Assembly (NCBI RefSeq): GCF_003349955.1
Contig: NZ_QLKQ01000015.1
Location: 34,514 to 98,513, forward strand
DNA length: 64,000 nt
Source: Azospirillum brasilense
Lineage (GTDB): Bacteria > Pseudomonadota > Alphaproteobacteria > Azospirillales > Azospirillaceae
Reading direction: 5' to 3'
Positions 9,129 through 19,906 of this stretch are shown here, in pieces. Positions within the stretch are counted from its first letter, which is position 1. The number at the start of each line of letters is the position of its first letter. The notes beneath the pieces were generated by a model that saw only the letters and a list, made by a program, of their open reading frames with translations, was not told the DNA's origin and made no database searches. The position numbers and the translations under genes are program-made.

Positions 9129-10309
9129 GACGCGCCTCCGGAGAGCGGAGCCTTGCCGTTGGCGCCCTCCTTGCCGCCATTCTTGGCGGCGGCGACCTTG
9201 GCGCCGGGATAGAGGCGGGACTGGCCGTCGACCACCACGCGCTCACCGGCCTGGAGCCCGTCGGCGATGACGGCGACGCCCTCCTGGCTGCGCGCCACGG
9301 CGACGTTGCGGATCTCAACCGTGTCGTCGGGCTTGACCACATAGACGAAACGGCCCTGCTGGCCGGTCTGCACCGCCTCCTCCGGCAGGGTCAGCGCCTG
9401 CGGCTCGACCCGCAGGGTCAGCACCACGTCGACGAACTGGCCGGGCCACAGCCGCGTGTCGGCGTTGCCGAACTGGCCCTTCACCAGGATCGTGCCGGTC
9501 TGCTGGTCGACCTGGCTGTCCACAAAGTTCAGGACGCCCTCGGCGGGTGGGACGGCGGCGCCGGGAATGCCGGCGGTGACCGCCAGCGTGCTCGTCTCCA
9601 TCGCCGCGCGGATGGCAGGCAGATGGCGCTCCGGCACGTTGAAGGCGACGGTGATCGGGCGGAGCTGGGTCAGCGTGACCAGAGGGGTGGCGTCCGCCGC
9701 GCGGACCATCGTGCCCGCCTTGGCGTTCACCGCGCCGGTGCGCCCGTCCATGGGGGCGGTGATGCGGGTGAAGCTGAGCGAGACCTTGGCCGCCTCGATG
9801 GCCGCCTGCCCGGCCTTCACCGTGGCCTCCAGTGCGTCGGCGGCGGCCACCGCCGCGTCGTACTGCTGGCGCGCCACGGTGTTGGAGCGGACGAGCTGCT
9901 CGTACCGCTTCACGTCGCCGCGCGCCTTGTCGAGGTTGGCGCGGTCGCGCTCCAGATTGGCCTGGGCCTGACGGAGCTGAGCCTCCAGCGCGCGGGAGTC
10001 GAGGGTGAAGAGCAGGTCGCCCGCCTTCACCTCCTGCCCTTCGGTGAAATGAACCGTCTCGACGACCGAATCGACGCGCGCCTTGATGGCGATGGCGGCC
10101 AGCGGCTGGACCGAGCCGATGGTGCCCAGCCGCTCCGGCACCGCGCGCTGCTCGACCGGGCGGATGACCACCGGGAGGGCGCGCGGTCCGGCCGGGGCGG
10201 CGGCCTTGGCCGTCTGCGCGTCGGCCCCGCCCGCCCGGTGCGTGTACCAGTAACCGCCGCCCATCAGGGCGGCCAGCAGAAGCGCAAACAGCGCTATGCG
10301 TTTCGTCAC
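9125..10309 (-). CDS. RND efflux periplasmic adaptor subunit
   Basis: 394-residue membrane fusion protein (MdtA-like). An N-terminal membrane anchor or signal ('TKRIALFALLLAALMGGGYWY') is followed by a lipoyl half ('FTEGQEVKAGDLLFTLD'), a helical hairpin, the second lipoyl half ('ITAPMDGRTGAVNAKAGTMV'), a beta-barrel and a membrane-proximal domain. A GTG start at 10309 is preferred over an upstream in-frame ATG because GGGAG stands 6 bases before it and the signal sequence begins immediately. It is the first gene of a two-gene efflux operon and divergent from a LysR gene 163 bases away, which may regulate it. Confidence 0.9.
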   Translation of the reverse strand: MTKRIALFALLLAALMGGGYWYTHRAGGADAQTAKAAAPAGPRALPVVIRPVEQRAVPERLGTIGSVQPLAAIAIKARVDSVVETVHFTEGQEVKAGDLLFTLDSRALEAQLRQAQANLERDRANLDKARGDVKRYEQLVRSNTVARQQYDAAVAAADALEATVKAGQAAIEAAKVSLSFTRITAPMDGRTGAVNAKAGTMVRAADATPLVTLTQLRPITVAFNVPERHLPAIRAAMETSTLAVTAGIPGAAVPPAEGVLNFVDSQVDQQTGTILVKGQFGNADTRLWPGQFVDVVLTLRVEPQALTLPEEAVQTGQQGRFVYVVKPDDTVEIRNVAVARSQEGVAVIADGLQAGERVVVDGQSRLYPGAKVAAAKNGGKEGANGKAPLSGGAS

Positions 10310-10472
10310 ATCGAACTCCCGGTGGGGCTGCCCGGTCCGGCCGGAGCGCGCCATCCCGCCATAAGGCAATGCGGCCCATTATCGCAGGAGAGGCTTTGCA
10401 GGTTAATGTCCATCCTACAGCCATTTGGTAACAGACTGTAACAGCGGGTATGGGCTGCGGAGCGATTCGGCG

Positions 10473-11435
10473 ATGCTGGACCTAAAGAATTTGGAAGCCT
10501 TCGTGTGGATCGCCCGTTTGGGCGGCTTCCGCGCCGCGGCGGGGCGGCTGAACACCACCCAGCCCGCCATCTCGGCCCGCATCGCCCAGTTGGAAAAGGA
10601 GCTGGGCGTCCAGCTGTTCAACCGCGGCACGCGGCGGGTCACGCTGACGCTGAAGGGCATGGAACTGCTGGACCACGCCGAGCGGATGCTGACGCTCCAG
10701 GCCGAGCTGGTCCACGCGGTCGCCGAATCCACGACCCTGCGCGGTCTGATCCGGCTCGGCGTCGCGGAAACCATCGTCCACACCTGGCTCAGCCGCCTGA
10801 TCGAGCGGCTGCACAACCGCTTTCCCCTGGTCAGCCTGGAGATCGAGGTCGACACCTCCATCCACCTGCGCAACGGGCTGCTGACGCACGACCTCGACAT
10901 CGCCTTCATGCTGGGACCGGTGGCCGAGCCGGACATGCGCAACGAGGCGCTGAGCAGCTATCCCATGGCCTGGGTGGCCAGCCCGTCGCTCGACCTGCCC
11001 GCCGGGCGGCTGGGGCTGGCCGATCTGGCGCGCTACCCGGTCATCACCTTTTCCCGCCAGACCAAGCCGTCGGTGGCCATCCAGCAGATGTTCAAGCGGC
11101 CCGGCCTGCCGCCGCTGCGCTTCTACGGCAACAGCTCGCTTGCCAGCATCGTGCGGATGACCCTGGACGGCATCGGCATCAGCGCCATCCCGCCCGCCGT
11201 GATCGAGCGCGAACTGGCCGAAGGGCTGCTGCGGCTGATCCCGGCGGAGGACCCGCTGCCCGACCTCGACTTCACCATCTGCCACCCGGTGGACAGCGAC
11301 AACCCGCTGGTGCCCATCGTGGCGGACATGGCATTGGAGATCGTGAGGGCGCAGCGGCACGGGACGCCCACTGATAAACGCCGTTTATCGCAAACGATCC
11401 AAAATGAAAATTTGACGGATCGGTCCGATGCGTGA
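10473..11435 (+). CDS. LysR-family transcriptional regulator (probable pyroglutamate-cluster or efflux regulator)
   Basis: 320 residues. The N-terminal DNA-binding domain is '[51 protein letters not shown]' in three consecutive parts (residues 2-58), followed by a substrate-binding-protein-like effector domain. The ATG at 10473 was chosen because family similarity starts there; an upstream in-frame start would add 16 unrelated residues. It sits between a divergent RND pump and a co-directional DUF1445-TRAP-5-oxoprolinase cluster that begins 43 bases after its stop. The context favours control of pyroglutamate or D-glutamate use; control of the pump is the alternative. Confidence 0.9.
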   Translation: MLDLKNLEAFVWIARLGGFRAAAGRLNTTQPAISARIAQLEKELGVQLFNRGTRRVTLTLKGMELLDHAERMLTLQAELVHAVAESTTLRGLIRLGVAETIVHTWLSRLIERLHNRFPLVSLEIEVDTSIHLRNGLLTHDLDIAFMLGPVAEPDMRNEALSSYPMAWVASPSLDLPAGRLGLADLARYPVITFSRQTKPSVAIQQMFKRPGLPPLRFYGNSSLASIVRMTLDGIGISAIPPAVIERELAEGLLRLIPAEDPLPDLDFTICHPVDSDNPLVPIVADMALEIVRAQRHGTPTDKRRLSQTIQNENLTDRSDA

Positions 11436-11478
11436 ACCCTTAGGACACAACAGTTCGGTCACCGAGGTTTTGCCCGCC

Positions 11479-12324
11479 ATGCAGTCCGTGACCCCAAGCA
11501 CCCCGTTTCCACACGATACCGCGTCCACCGCCCTGCTGGCCCGGCTGGCGATCCGCCGGGGGGAGCATCGCGGGCCGACCGCCGGGCTGGCGCCGGGCCA
11601 TGTGCAGGCAAACCTCGCCATCGTCCCCGCCGATGTGGCCCCTGCCTTCGAGCGGTTCTGCCGCGCCAACCCGGTGCCCTGCCCGCTGCTCGCCGTGTCG
11701 GCGCCGGGTGATCACCGCTTCGCGGAGCTTGGCGCGGACCTCGACCTGCGCACCGACTTCCCACGCTACCGCGTCTACCGCGACGGCCGGCTGGCCGAGG
11801 AGCCGGAGGACCTGCTGTCGGTCTGGCGCGACGATCTGGTCGCCTTCGCCATCGGCTGCTCCTTCTCCTTCGAGGAGGCGCTGCTCGCCGCCGGCCTGCC
11901 GGTCCGCCACATCGAGCGCGGCTGCAACGTGCCGATGTACGTGACCGACCGGGACTGCGTGGCCGTCCCGCCCTTCGCCGGCCGCATGGTGGTGTCGATG
12001 CGTCCGATGACGCCCGCCCAGGCCGAACGCGCCGCCGCGGTGACCGGGCGCTACGCCGCCGTCCACGGCGCGCCGGTGCACATCGGCGACCCGGCGGCGC
12101 TCGGCATCCGCGACCTGTCGCAGCCGGAGTTCGGCGACGCCGTTCCGCTCGCCCCCGGCGAGGTCCCCGTCTTCTGGGCCTGCGGGGTCACCCCCCAGGT
12201 GGCGCTCGCCGCCGCCCGCCTGCCCTTCGCCATCGCCCACAGCCCCGGCCACATGCTGGTCACCGACCGGCTGAACGCCGAGCTGGAGGGCGTGCCCCCT
12301 TCGGTCGCGCAACTTTTCCGATAA
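11479..12324 (+). CDS. DUF1445 / D-glutamate cyclase-family protein (putative hydro-lyase)
   Basis: 281 residues of the DUF1445 family. This family is usually annotated 'putative hydro-lyase' and includes mammalian D-glutamate cyclase, which interconverts D-glutamate and 5-oxo-D-proline. Family-like segments are '[32 protein letters not shown]' (two parts) and '[13 protein letters not shown]...[12 protein letters not shown]' near the C-terminus. The ATG at 11479 gives the normal length; an in-frame ATG at 11428 would overlap lysR by 8 bases. Placement directly before a TRAP transporter and 5-oxoprolinase genes supports a job in feeding or isomerising 5-oxoproline, but activity on the D-form is inference. 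Confidence 0.85.
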   Translation: MQSVTPSTPFPHDTASTALLARLAIRRGEHRGPTAGLAPGHVQANLAIVPADVAPAFERFCRANPVPCPLLAVSAPGDHRFAELGADLDLRTDFPRYRVYRDGRLAEEPEDLLSVWRDDLVAFAIGCSFSFEEALLAAGLPVRHIERGCNVPMYVTDRDCVAVPPFAGRMVVSMRPMTPAQAERAAAVTGRYAAVHGAPVHIGDPAALGIRDLSQPEFGDAVPLAPGEVPVFWACGVTPQVALAAARLPFAIAHSPGHMLVTDRLNAELEGVPPSVAQLFR

Positions 12325-12343
12325 GAACAGGGAGTTTCATCAC

Positions 12344-13330
12344 ATGACCGCGATCACCCTGCGGACCCGCCTTGCCGCCGCCGCCTTCGGAATCGGCCTC
12401 TGCGCCACACCGGTCGCGGCCTTCGCCGAGACCTGGGACATGCCGACCCCTTACCCCGACACGAACCTGCACACCATCACGGTGCGCCAGTTCGCCGAGG
12501 ACGTGAAGGCGGCGACCAACGGCAAGATCCAGATCACCGTTCATTCCAACGGCTCGCTGGTCAAGCATCCGGAGATCAAGCGCGCCGTCCAGTCGGGCCA
12601 GGCCCAGATCGGCGAGGTGCTCATCAGCTCCTGGGCGAACGAGGACCCGCTCTACGGCCTCGATTCCGTGCCCTTCCTGGCGACCGACTTCGCCGCCTCG
12701 AAGAAGCTCTACGAGGTGTCGAAGCCCTATCTGGAGAAGAAGCTGGAGCGTCAGCGCCTGAAGCTTCTCTACTCGATTCCGTGGCCGCCGCAGGGCCTCT
12801 ACGTGAAGCAGGAAATCAGCTCCGTCGCGGACCTGAAGGGGCAGAAGTTCCGCGCCTACAACCCGGCGACCACCCGCATCGCCGAGCTGGCCGGCGCCGT
12901 GCCGACCAAGATCGAGGCCGCCGAGGTGTCGCAGGCCTTCGGCACCGGCATCGTCACCGCGATGATGACCTCCGCCGCCACCGGCGTCGACACCAAGGCG
13001 TGGGACTTCGTGAACGTCTATTACGACGTGCAGGCCTGGCTGCCGCGCAACATGGTGTTTGTCAGCACCGAGGTCTGGAAGGGCCTGGACGACGCCACGA
13101 AGAAGGCCGTCGAGCAGGCCGCCGCCAAGGCCGAGGCCACCGGCTGGACCGAGTGGGAGAAGAAGACGGCGGAGCTGAACCAGACGCTGTCCGGCAACGG
13201 CATGAAGGTGCTGACCCCGTCCCCGGCGATCAAGGACGGCTTCGCCGCCATCGGCAAGACGATGACCGACGAGTGGACCAAGGCCGCCGGCGCCGACGGC
13301 GAGGCGATCATTTCGGCCTTCCGGAAGTAA
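12344..13330 (+). CDS. dctP: TRAP transporter substrate-binding protein (DctP family)
   Basis: Periplasmic solute receptor of 328 residues for a tripartite ATP-independent transporter. A cleavable signal peptide ('TRLAAAAFGIGLCATPVAAFA', mature end near 'ETWDMPTPYPD') is followed by the DctP fold, including 'GQKFRAYNPATTRIAELAG', whose arginine typically contacts the ligand carboxylate. GGGAG lies upstream of the ATG. Known relatives in Bordetella pertussis (DctP6/DctP7) bind pyroglutamate and are linked to similar gene sets, so 5-oxoproline is the best substrate guess here. The two membrane subunits follow after a palindromic repeat of about 90 bases. Confidence 0.92.
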   Translation: MTAITLRTRLAAAAFGIGLCATPVAAFAETWDMPTPYPDTNLHTITVRQFAEDVKAATNGKIQITVHSNGSLVKHPEIKRAVQSGQAQIGEVLISSWANEDPLYGLDSVPFLATDFAASKKLYEVSKPYLEKKLERQRLKLLYSIPWPPQGLYVKQEISSVADLKGQKFRAYNPATTRIAELAGAVPTKIEAAEVSQAFGTGIVTAMMTSAATGVDTKAWDFVNVYYDVQAWLPRNMVFVSTEVWKGLDDATKKAVEQAAAKAEATGWTEWEKKTAELNQTLSGNGMKVLTPSPAIKDGFAAIGKTMTDEWTKAAGADGEAIISAFRK

Positions 13331-13345
13331 GCGGCGGCGACGCTG

Positions 13346-13432
13346 GCCCCCACCCTAACCCTCCACCGCTTCGCAGGGGAGGGGATTTAAACTCCCTCCC
13401 CTGCGTTAGCGGGGGAGGGCCGGGGTGGGGGC
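13346..13432. repeat. Intergenic palindromic repeat inside the TRAP operon
   Basis: Between dctP and dctQ lies a nested palindrome. The outer arms are 10 bases (gcccccaccc / gggtgggggc, 13346-13355 and 13423-13432). The inner arms are 12 bases (13372-13383 and 13394-13405) with a 10-base loop. The CCCTCC/GGGAGG-rich cores resemble the element at 5802-5985. Within an operon such a structure could lower expression of the membrane subunits relative to the abundant binding protein, or protect the dctP mRNA 3' end. The symmetry is seen; the role is inferred. Confidence 0.7.
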
Positions 13433-13487
13433 AATACGCCCACCACCAAAAAAAATCCCGCCCGCCCTACCCGGAGGTGGTCGCGCC

Positions 13488-13997
13488 ATGCGCACCGCAT
13501 TGACCTTCCTTTACCGCGCCGCCGAGATCCTGGGCGCGGTGTTCCTGGTGCTGATCGCCGTGCTGATCGTGTCCCAGGTCTTCGCCCGGCTGGCCAACCG
13601 CATGGTGCCGGGAGCCGACGAGCTGGCCGGCTACTGCATGGCCGCCTCCTTCTTCCTGATGCTCGGTCCGGCGCTGCGCCGCGGCGCGCACATCCGCGTC
13701 GGCGTTCTGGTGGACCGGCTGCGCGGTGGCCCCCGGCGCGTCGTGGAGCTGGTCTGTCTCGGCTTCGGCACGGCGCTGAGCGGCTACTTCGCGTGGTACT
13801 GGCTGCGCATGACCTACGATTCCTACGATTTCGGCGATCTGGGACAGGGCGTGCTGCCCATCCCGCTGTGGATTCCGCAGGCCGCCATGGGCGTCGGGCT
13901 GGTGATCCTCGTGGTCGCCTTCCTGGACGACCTGCTGGCGGTGATCCAGGGGCGCGAGGCGTCCTACCAAAGCGCCGGCATGCAGAGCGAGGGCTGA
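13488..13997 (+). CDS. dctQ: TRAP transporter small permease (DctQ family)
   Basis: 169-residue membrane protein with four predicted helices ('ILGAVFLVLIAVLIVSQVFARL', 'AGYCMAASFFLMLGPALRRG', 'LVCLGFGTALSGYFAWYWL', 'MGVGLVILVVAFLDDLLAVI'), the layout of DctQ small subunits. The start at 13488 has GGAGGTGG 6-13 bases upstream; the longer in-frame start would add residues encoded by the preceding repeat. Three bases separate it from the large permease. It pairs with DctM to drive sodium-dependent uptake of the ligand delivered by the binding protein upstream. Confidence 0.92.
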   Translation: MRTALTFLYRAAEILGAVFLVLIAVLIVSQVFARLANRMVPGADELAGYCMAASFFLMLGPALRRGAHIRVGVLVDRLRGGPRRVVELVCLGFGTALSGYFAWYWLRMTYDSYDFGDLGQGVLPIPLWIPQAAMGVGLVILVVAFLDDLLAVIQGREASYQSAGMQSEG

Positions 13998-14000
13998 CCG

Positions 14001-15302
14001 ATGGACCAGACGACCGCTTCCATCGTCGTCGTGGTGACGATGCTCCTGATGCTGGGGACCGGCATCTGGGTGGCGCTGGCGCTGGCCGGCGTCGGCTTCG
14101 TCGCCATGGCGCTGTTCACCACCCGCCCCGTCGGCATGGTCATGGCGACCAACATCTGGGGCGCCAGCACGAGCTGGACCCTGACCGCCCTGCCCCTGTT
14201 CATCTGGATGGGCGAGATCCTGTTCCGAACGCGAATCTCGTCGGACATGTTCAAGGGGCTGGCGCCCTGGACGGGCTGGCTGCCCGGACGGCTGATGCAC
14301 GTCAACATCGTCGGCTGCACGATCTTCGCCGCCGTCTCCGGCTCCTCCGCCGCGACCGCCGCGACCATCGGGCGGATGACCATTCCGGAACTGACCCGTC
14401 GCGGCTACGACCCGATGATGATCGTCGGCTCGCTGGCCGGCGCCGGCACGCTGGGCCTGCTGATTCCGCCCTCGATCATCATGATCGTCTACGGCGTGGC
14501 GGCGGACGTGTCGATCGCCCGGCTGTTCATCGCCGGCGTCATTCCAGGCATCGTGCTGACCGGCTTGTTCATGCTCTATGTGGGCGGCTGGTCCCTGCTC
14601 AATCCCGACCGCGTGCCGCCGCGCGAGGCGCGCCAGAGCTTCATGGAGAAGATCCGCGACACCGGGTCGCTGATCCCCGTCATGCTGCTGATCGCCGGCG
14701 TGCTCGGCTCCATCTACGCGGGCATCGCCACGCCGACGGAGGCCGCGGGCATCGGCGTTCTGGGATCGTTGCTGCTGGCGATGGTCACCGGCACGATGAG
14801 CTGGGCAACCTTCCGCGACAGCGTGATGGGCGCGGCCCACACCTCCTGCATGATCGGCTTCATCCTGGCGGGGGCGGCTTTCCTGACCGTCGCCATGGGC
14901 TACACCGGCATTCCGCGCCTGTTGGCGGAATGGATCACCTCCATGCAGCTCTCCACCGCATCGCTGCTGGTCGTGCTGACGCTGTTCTTCATCGTCATGG
15001 GCTGCTTCCTCGACGGCATCTCGATGGTGGTGCTGACCACCTCGGTCATCCTGCCGATGGTGCAGAACGCCGGGATCGACCTGCTGTGGTTCGGCATCTA
15101 CATCATCATCGTGGTGGAGATGGCCCAGATCACGCCGCCGGTGGGCTTCAACCTGTTCGTCCTGCAATCGATGACGGGCAAGAGCATCTTCACGATCGGC
15201 AAGGCCAGCCTGCCCTTCTTCATGCTGATGATCCTGATGGTGGCGCTGCTCTGGATCTTCCCGGGCATGGTGACGTGGCTGCCCTCGCTGATGATCGGCT
15301 GA
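14001..15302 (+). CDS. dctM: TRAP transporter large permease (DctM family)
   Basis: 433 residues, the normal DctM length, almost wholly hydrophobic with about twelve helices. Typical segments are 'FAAVSGSSAATAATIGRMTIPEL' near residue 110, 'GTLGLLIPPSIIMIVYGV' after it, and 'MAQITPPVGFNLFVLQSM' near the C-terminus, which match the pseudo-symmetric hairpin regions of TRAP transporters. It catalyses Na+-coupled import across the inner membrane. It follows dctQ by 3 bases and precedes pxpB by 11, so transport and 5-oxoproline hydrolysis are almost certainly co-transcribed. Confidence 0.95.
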   Translation: MDQTTASIVVVVTMLLMLGTGIWVALALAGVGFVAMALFTTRPVGMVMATNIWGASTSWTLTALPLFIWMGEILFRTRISSDMFKGLAPWTGWLPGRLMHVNIVGCTIFAAVSGSSAATAATIGRMTIPELTRRGYDPMMIVGSLAGAGTLGLLIPPSIIMIVYGVAADVSIARLFIAGVIPGIVLTGLFMLYVGGWSLLNPDRVPPREARQSFMEKIRDTGSLIPVMLLIAGVLGSIYAGIATPTEAAGIGVLGSLLLAMVTGTMSWATFRDSVMGAAHTSCMIGFILAGAAFLTVAMGYTGIPRLLAEWITSMQLSTASLLVVLTLFFIVMGCFLDGISMVVLTTSVILPMVQNAGIDLLWFGIYIIIVVEMAQITPPVGFNLFVLQSMTGKSIFTIGKASLPFFMLMILMVALLWIFPGMVTWLPSLMIG

Positions 15303-15313
15303 GGAGCGGCATC

Positions 15314-16036
15314 ATGGACGTCCGTTTCACAACGGCGGGCGACACGGCCTTCAACGTGGAGTTCGGCGAGGGCATCGACCGCCCGACCAACGCCCGCGTC
15401 ATGGCCCTGCACGCCCGCCTGAAGGCCGCCGCCCCGCCGGGTCTGGTGGAGACGGTGCCGACCTTCCGCTCGCTCCAGGTCGTCTACGACCCGGCGGTGA
15501 CCAGCCGCCACGAGGTTCAGGCTGCCGTGGAGGCGGAACTGGCCCACGCCGGGGACGCGCCGGCCGACGGCACGCTGTGGCGGCTGCCCGTCTGCTACGA
15601 CGCGGAGTTGGGGCCGGACCTCGCGGAGCTGTCCGCGTCGCTCGGCCTGTCGGCGGAGCGGCTGATCGACCTCCACGGATCGACCGAGTATTTCGTCTAC
15701 ATGCTGGGCTTCATGCCGGGCTTCGCCTACATGGGCGACCTGCCGGCGGACCTGGAAAAGCCGCGCCGGAGCGAGCCGCGCGTCCGTGTGCCGGCGGGTT
15801 CCGTCGCCACCGCCGGGCGGCTGACCACCGTCTATCCCTGGGAGAGCCCCGGCGGCTGGCACCTGATCGGGCGCTGCCCGGTGCCGCTTTACGACGGCGC
15901 CCGCCCCTCGCCGGTCCTGCTCGCCGCCGGCGACCGGGTGCGGTTCGAGGCGGTGGACCGCGACCGCTTCGACGCGCTGTCCCGCGAGGCCGCGGCGGGT
16001 CGCTTCGATCCCGACACGCTGAGGGCCGAGCCATGA
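15314..16036 (+). CDS. pxpB: 5-oxoprolinase subunit PxpB (KipI/YbgJ family)
   Basis: 240 residues; the AHS1/KipI-type subunit of the ATP-dependent prokaryotic 5-oxoprolinase, which with PxpA and PxpC hydrolyses 5-oxoproline to glutamate in the cytoplasm. Conserved stretches include 'PVCYDAELGPDLAELSASLGLS', 'YFVYMLGFMPGFAYMGDLP' and 'RVPAGSVATAGRLTTVYPWESPGGWHLIGR' (in pieces). The start at 15314 follows GAGGAG by about 8 bases; the frame is open far upstream but that part is antisense or overlap noise. Its stop overlaps the pxpC start (ATGA at 16033-16036), indicating coupled translation. Confidence 0.93.
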   Translation: MDVRFTTAGDTAFNVEFGEGIDRPTNARVMALHARLKAAAPPGLVETVPTFRSLQVVYDPAVTSRHEVQAAVEAELAHAGDAPADGTLWRLPVCYDAELGPDLAELSASLGLSAERLIDLHGSTEYFVYMLGFMPGFAYMGDLPADLEKPRRSEPRVRVPAGSVATAGRLTTVYPWESPGGWHLIGRCPVPLYDGARPSPVLLAAGDRVRFEAVDRDRFDALSREAAAGRFDPDTLRAEP

Positions 16037-17130
16037 GCGCGCCCTCCCCTGCCCCCTGCCTCACCATCGTCCGGCCGGGGCTGTTCGCCACCATCCAGGA
16101 CCTCGGCCGCTTCGGCCATCAGGAACTCGGCATGCCGGTGGCCGGCGCGCTGGACCCGATCGCCCTGCGCCTCGCCAACGCGCTCGTCGGCAACCCCGAG
16201 GGCACGGCGGGAGTGGAAATCGCCCTGCTTGGCCCCGCCCTGAAGGTGGAGGCCGACGGCGTCCGGATCGCCGTCGTCGGCCCGATGGCGCTGAGCCTGG
16301 AGCGCGAGGGGCAATCGCCGCAGCCGCTGGAACCCCACCGCAGCCACACGCTGGCGCCCGGCGACGTGCTGAAGCTGGGCGCCGTCAGCGGGGCGGCGGT
16401 GGCCTATCTGGCGGTCGCCGGCGGCTTCGCGCTGGAGCCCTTCCTGGGCAGCCTGTCCACCTACGTCCGCGCCGGCATCGGGCCGCTCGGCGGCAAGCCG
16501 CTGGGCGACGGGGCGCGCCTGCCGCTCAACCGCAACGACGCCCCGCCGGGCACCGATGTGGAACTGCCGGAACCGCCCGATTATGGCGGCGGGCCGGTGC
16601 GGGTGGTGCTCGGTCCGCAGGAGGACCGCTTCACCGCGGAGGCGCTGGAGACCTTCCTGTCGGCCAGCTACCGCGTCGGCAAGGACGCCGACCGCATGGG
16701 CCTGCGGCTCGACGGGCCGACGCTCGCCCACACCGGCTCGGCCGACATTCCGTCGGACGGGCTGGTCACCGGCTCCATCCAGGTGCCGGGCAACGGCCAG
16801 CCGATCCTTCTGCTGAACGACCACCAGACGGCGGGCGGCTACGCCAAGATCGCCACGGTGATCTCCGCCGATCTGCCCCGCGTCGGCCGGCTGAGCCCCG
16901 GCGGCGCCCTCAGCTTCCGCGCCGTCACGGTGGAGGAGGCGGAGGCGATCCGGCGGCGCCAGGAACAGACCATCGCCGCCTGGGTCCGCGCCATCCGCCC
17001 GGTGCGTCCGGCGGGCGGCGTCGATCTGGACGCGCTTTACGCGGAAAACCTCGTGTCCGGGGTCGTCGACATCGTCAACGGCAACGGCGACATCCTGAAC
17101 CGGGAAGAGATGTGCGGGAGGGCACCATGA
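16033..17130 (+). CDS. pxpC: 5-oxoprolinase subunit PxpC (KipA/YbgK family)
   Basis: 365-residue biotin-dependent-carboxylase-like (AHS2) subunit of 5-oxoprolinase. Recognised from 'GLFATIQDLGRFGHQELGMPVAGALDP' (in parts) at the N-terminus, 'GPQEDRFTAEALETFLSASYRV' mid-protein and 'MGLRLDGPTL...SDGLVTGSIQVPGNGQPILLLNDHQTAGGYAKIATV' (in pieces) later, which are family hallmarks. The start overlaps the pxpB stop by 4 bases and its own stop overlaps the pxpA start by 4 bases. The B-C-A order differs from the E. coli ybgJKL layout only in detail. Confidence 0.93.
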   Translation: MSAPSPAPCLTIVRPGLFATIQDLGRFGHQELGMPVAGALDPIALRLANALVGNPEGTAGVEIALLGPALKVEADGVRIAVVGPMALSLEREGQSPQPLEPHRSHTLAPGDVLKLGAVSGAAVAYLAVAGGFALEPFLGSLSTYVRAGIGPLGGKPLGDGARLPLNRNDAPPGTDVELPEPPDYGGGPVRVVLGPQEDRFTAEALETFLSASYRVGKDADRMGLRLDGPTLAHTGSADIPSDGLVTGSIQVPGNGQPILLLNDHQTAGGYAKIATVISADLPRVGRLSPGGALSFRAVTVEEAEAIRRRQEQTIAAWVRAIRPVRPAGGVDLDALYAENLVSGVVDIVNGNGDILNREEMCGRAP

Positions 17131-17906
17131 CCATCACCGTGAATCTGAACGCCGACCTGGGCGAGGGCTTCGGCGCCTACGACATCGGCGACGACGACTC
17201 CATGCTCGGCATCGTCGCCTCCGCCAACATCGCCTGCGGCTTCCATGCGGGCGACCCGCTGGTGATGACGCGGACCGTCCGGAACGCGGTGGCGAAGGGC
17301 GTCAGCCTGGGCGCCCACCCCTCCTACCCCGATCTCCAAGGCTTCGGGCGCCGCCCGCTGCGCATGTCGGCGGCGGAGGTCGAGGCGATGGTCGCCTATC
17401 AGATCGGCGCGCTGATGGGCGTCGCCGCCGCTGCCGGCGGGTCGGTCACCCATGTGAAGGCGCACGGCGCGCTGAACAACATGGCGGCGGTGGACGAGGG
17501 GCTGGCTCTGGCGATCGGGCGGGCGATCAAGGGCGTCGATCCCAACCTGATCTATCTCGCCACCGCCGGGTCGGAAATGGCGCGGGCCGGGCGGACGCTG
17601 GGCCTGCCGACGGCGGAGGAGGTCTTCGCCGACCGCGCCTACGACGACAATGGCAACCTCGTGCCGCGCGGCCAGCCCGGCGCGATGGTCCACGACCCGG
17701 ACGTGGCGGCGGCCAACGTCCTGCGCATGCTGGAGGACGGCGTGATCCTGTCGGTGACCGGCACGCGCATTCCCTGCACCGTCCATTCCGTCTGCGTCCA
17801 CGGCGACGAGCCGAGCGCCGTCGCCATGGCCGGCAACCTGCGCCGCACCCTTGAGGCCAAGGGGGTCCGCATCGTTCCGCTGCCGGATCTGCGCGACCGC
17901 TTCTGA
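17127..17906 (+). CDS. pxpA: 5-oxoprolinase subunit PxpA (LamB/YcsF family)
   Basis: 259 residues of the LamB/YcsF family. 'VNLNADLGEGFGAYDIGDDDSM' at the N-terminus and 'IVASANIACGFHAGDPLVM' are the signature motifs; 'THVKAHGALNNM' and the C-terminal 'CVHGDEPSAVAMA' are also conserved. This is the subunit thought to act on the 5-oxoproline ring together with PxpBC. GGGAGG lies 6 bases upstream of the ATG at 17127, which shares ATGA with the pxpC stop. It is the last gene of the cluster; the facing response-regulator gene ends 10 bases away. Confidence 0.95.
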   Translation: MTITVNLNADLGEGFGAYDIGDDDSMLGIVASANIACGFHAGDPLVMTRTVRNAVAKGVSLGAHPSYPDLQGFGRRPLRMSAAEVEAMVAYQIGALMGVAAAAGGSVTHVKAHGALNNMAAVDEGLALAIGRAIKGVDPNLIYLATAGSEMARAGRTLGLPTAEEVFADRAYDDNGNLVPRGQPGAMVHDPDVAAANVLRMLEDGVILSVTGTRIPCTVHSVCVHGDEPSAVAMAGNLRRTLEAKGVRIVPLPDLRDRF

Positions 17907-17916
17907 CGGGTTGGGA

Positions 17917-18316
17917 TCACGCCGGCCGCAGCTTCGCCGCCTGGGCGAGGCTGGCGAGCGTGTCCAGGATGACCTGAGGGCTGACCGGCTTGCGCAGCAC
18001 CACCAGCGGCTGCCAGCGGTCAGACGTCAGGTCGTCCTCCCCCGCCTCCATCGACAGGAAGCCGGTCATCACCAGGATCGGCAGCCCGGCCGCCCGGGTC
18101 CGCAGCTCGCGGATCAGGGCACGGCCGTCCATCCGCGGCATGCGCAGATCGGTGATGACGAGGTCGGCAGGGTCGGCGCTGTAGCGCTCCAGCCCCTCCT
18201 GCCCGTCCTGGGCCAGGGTGACGCGGTATCCCTTGCGGGACAGGAAATCCTCCAGCGCCATGGCGGCGAGGGCTTCGTCCTCGGCCACCAGGACATGCAG
18301 CGGAGCGGTGACGGGG

Positions 18317-18324
<8 letters not shown>
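17917..18324 (-). CDS. Single-domain (CheY-like) response regulator, partner of the ethylene-receptor-like kinase
   Basis: 135 residues forming only a receiver domain. Acidic pocket E15/D16 in 'VLVAEDEALA', phospho-acceptor D59 in 'DLVITDLRMPRMDG', switch threonine in 'ILVMTGF', and the lysine in 'VVLRKPVSPQ' are all present. There is no output domain, so it works as a phospho-relay or by protein contact. Its start overlaps the kinase stop by 8 bases, making co-translation and a cognate pairing very likely. The downstream target is not visible nearby. Confidence 0.92.

Positions 18325-19906
<1,582 letters not shown>

Noticed and set aside
10380..10445. Operator for the LysR/RND divergent region (TACAG...CTGTA)
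   Set aside because: The arms are only 5 bases with a long spacer and do not fit a clear T-N11-A LysR box, so support is too weak to list.
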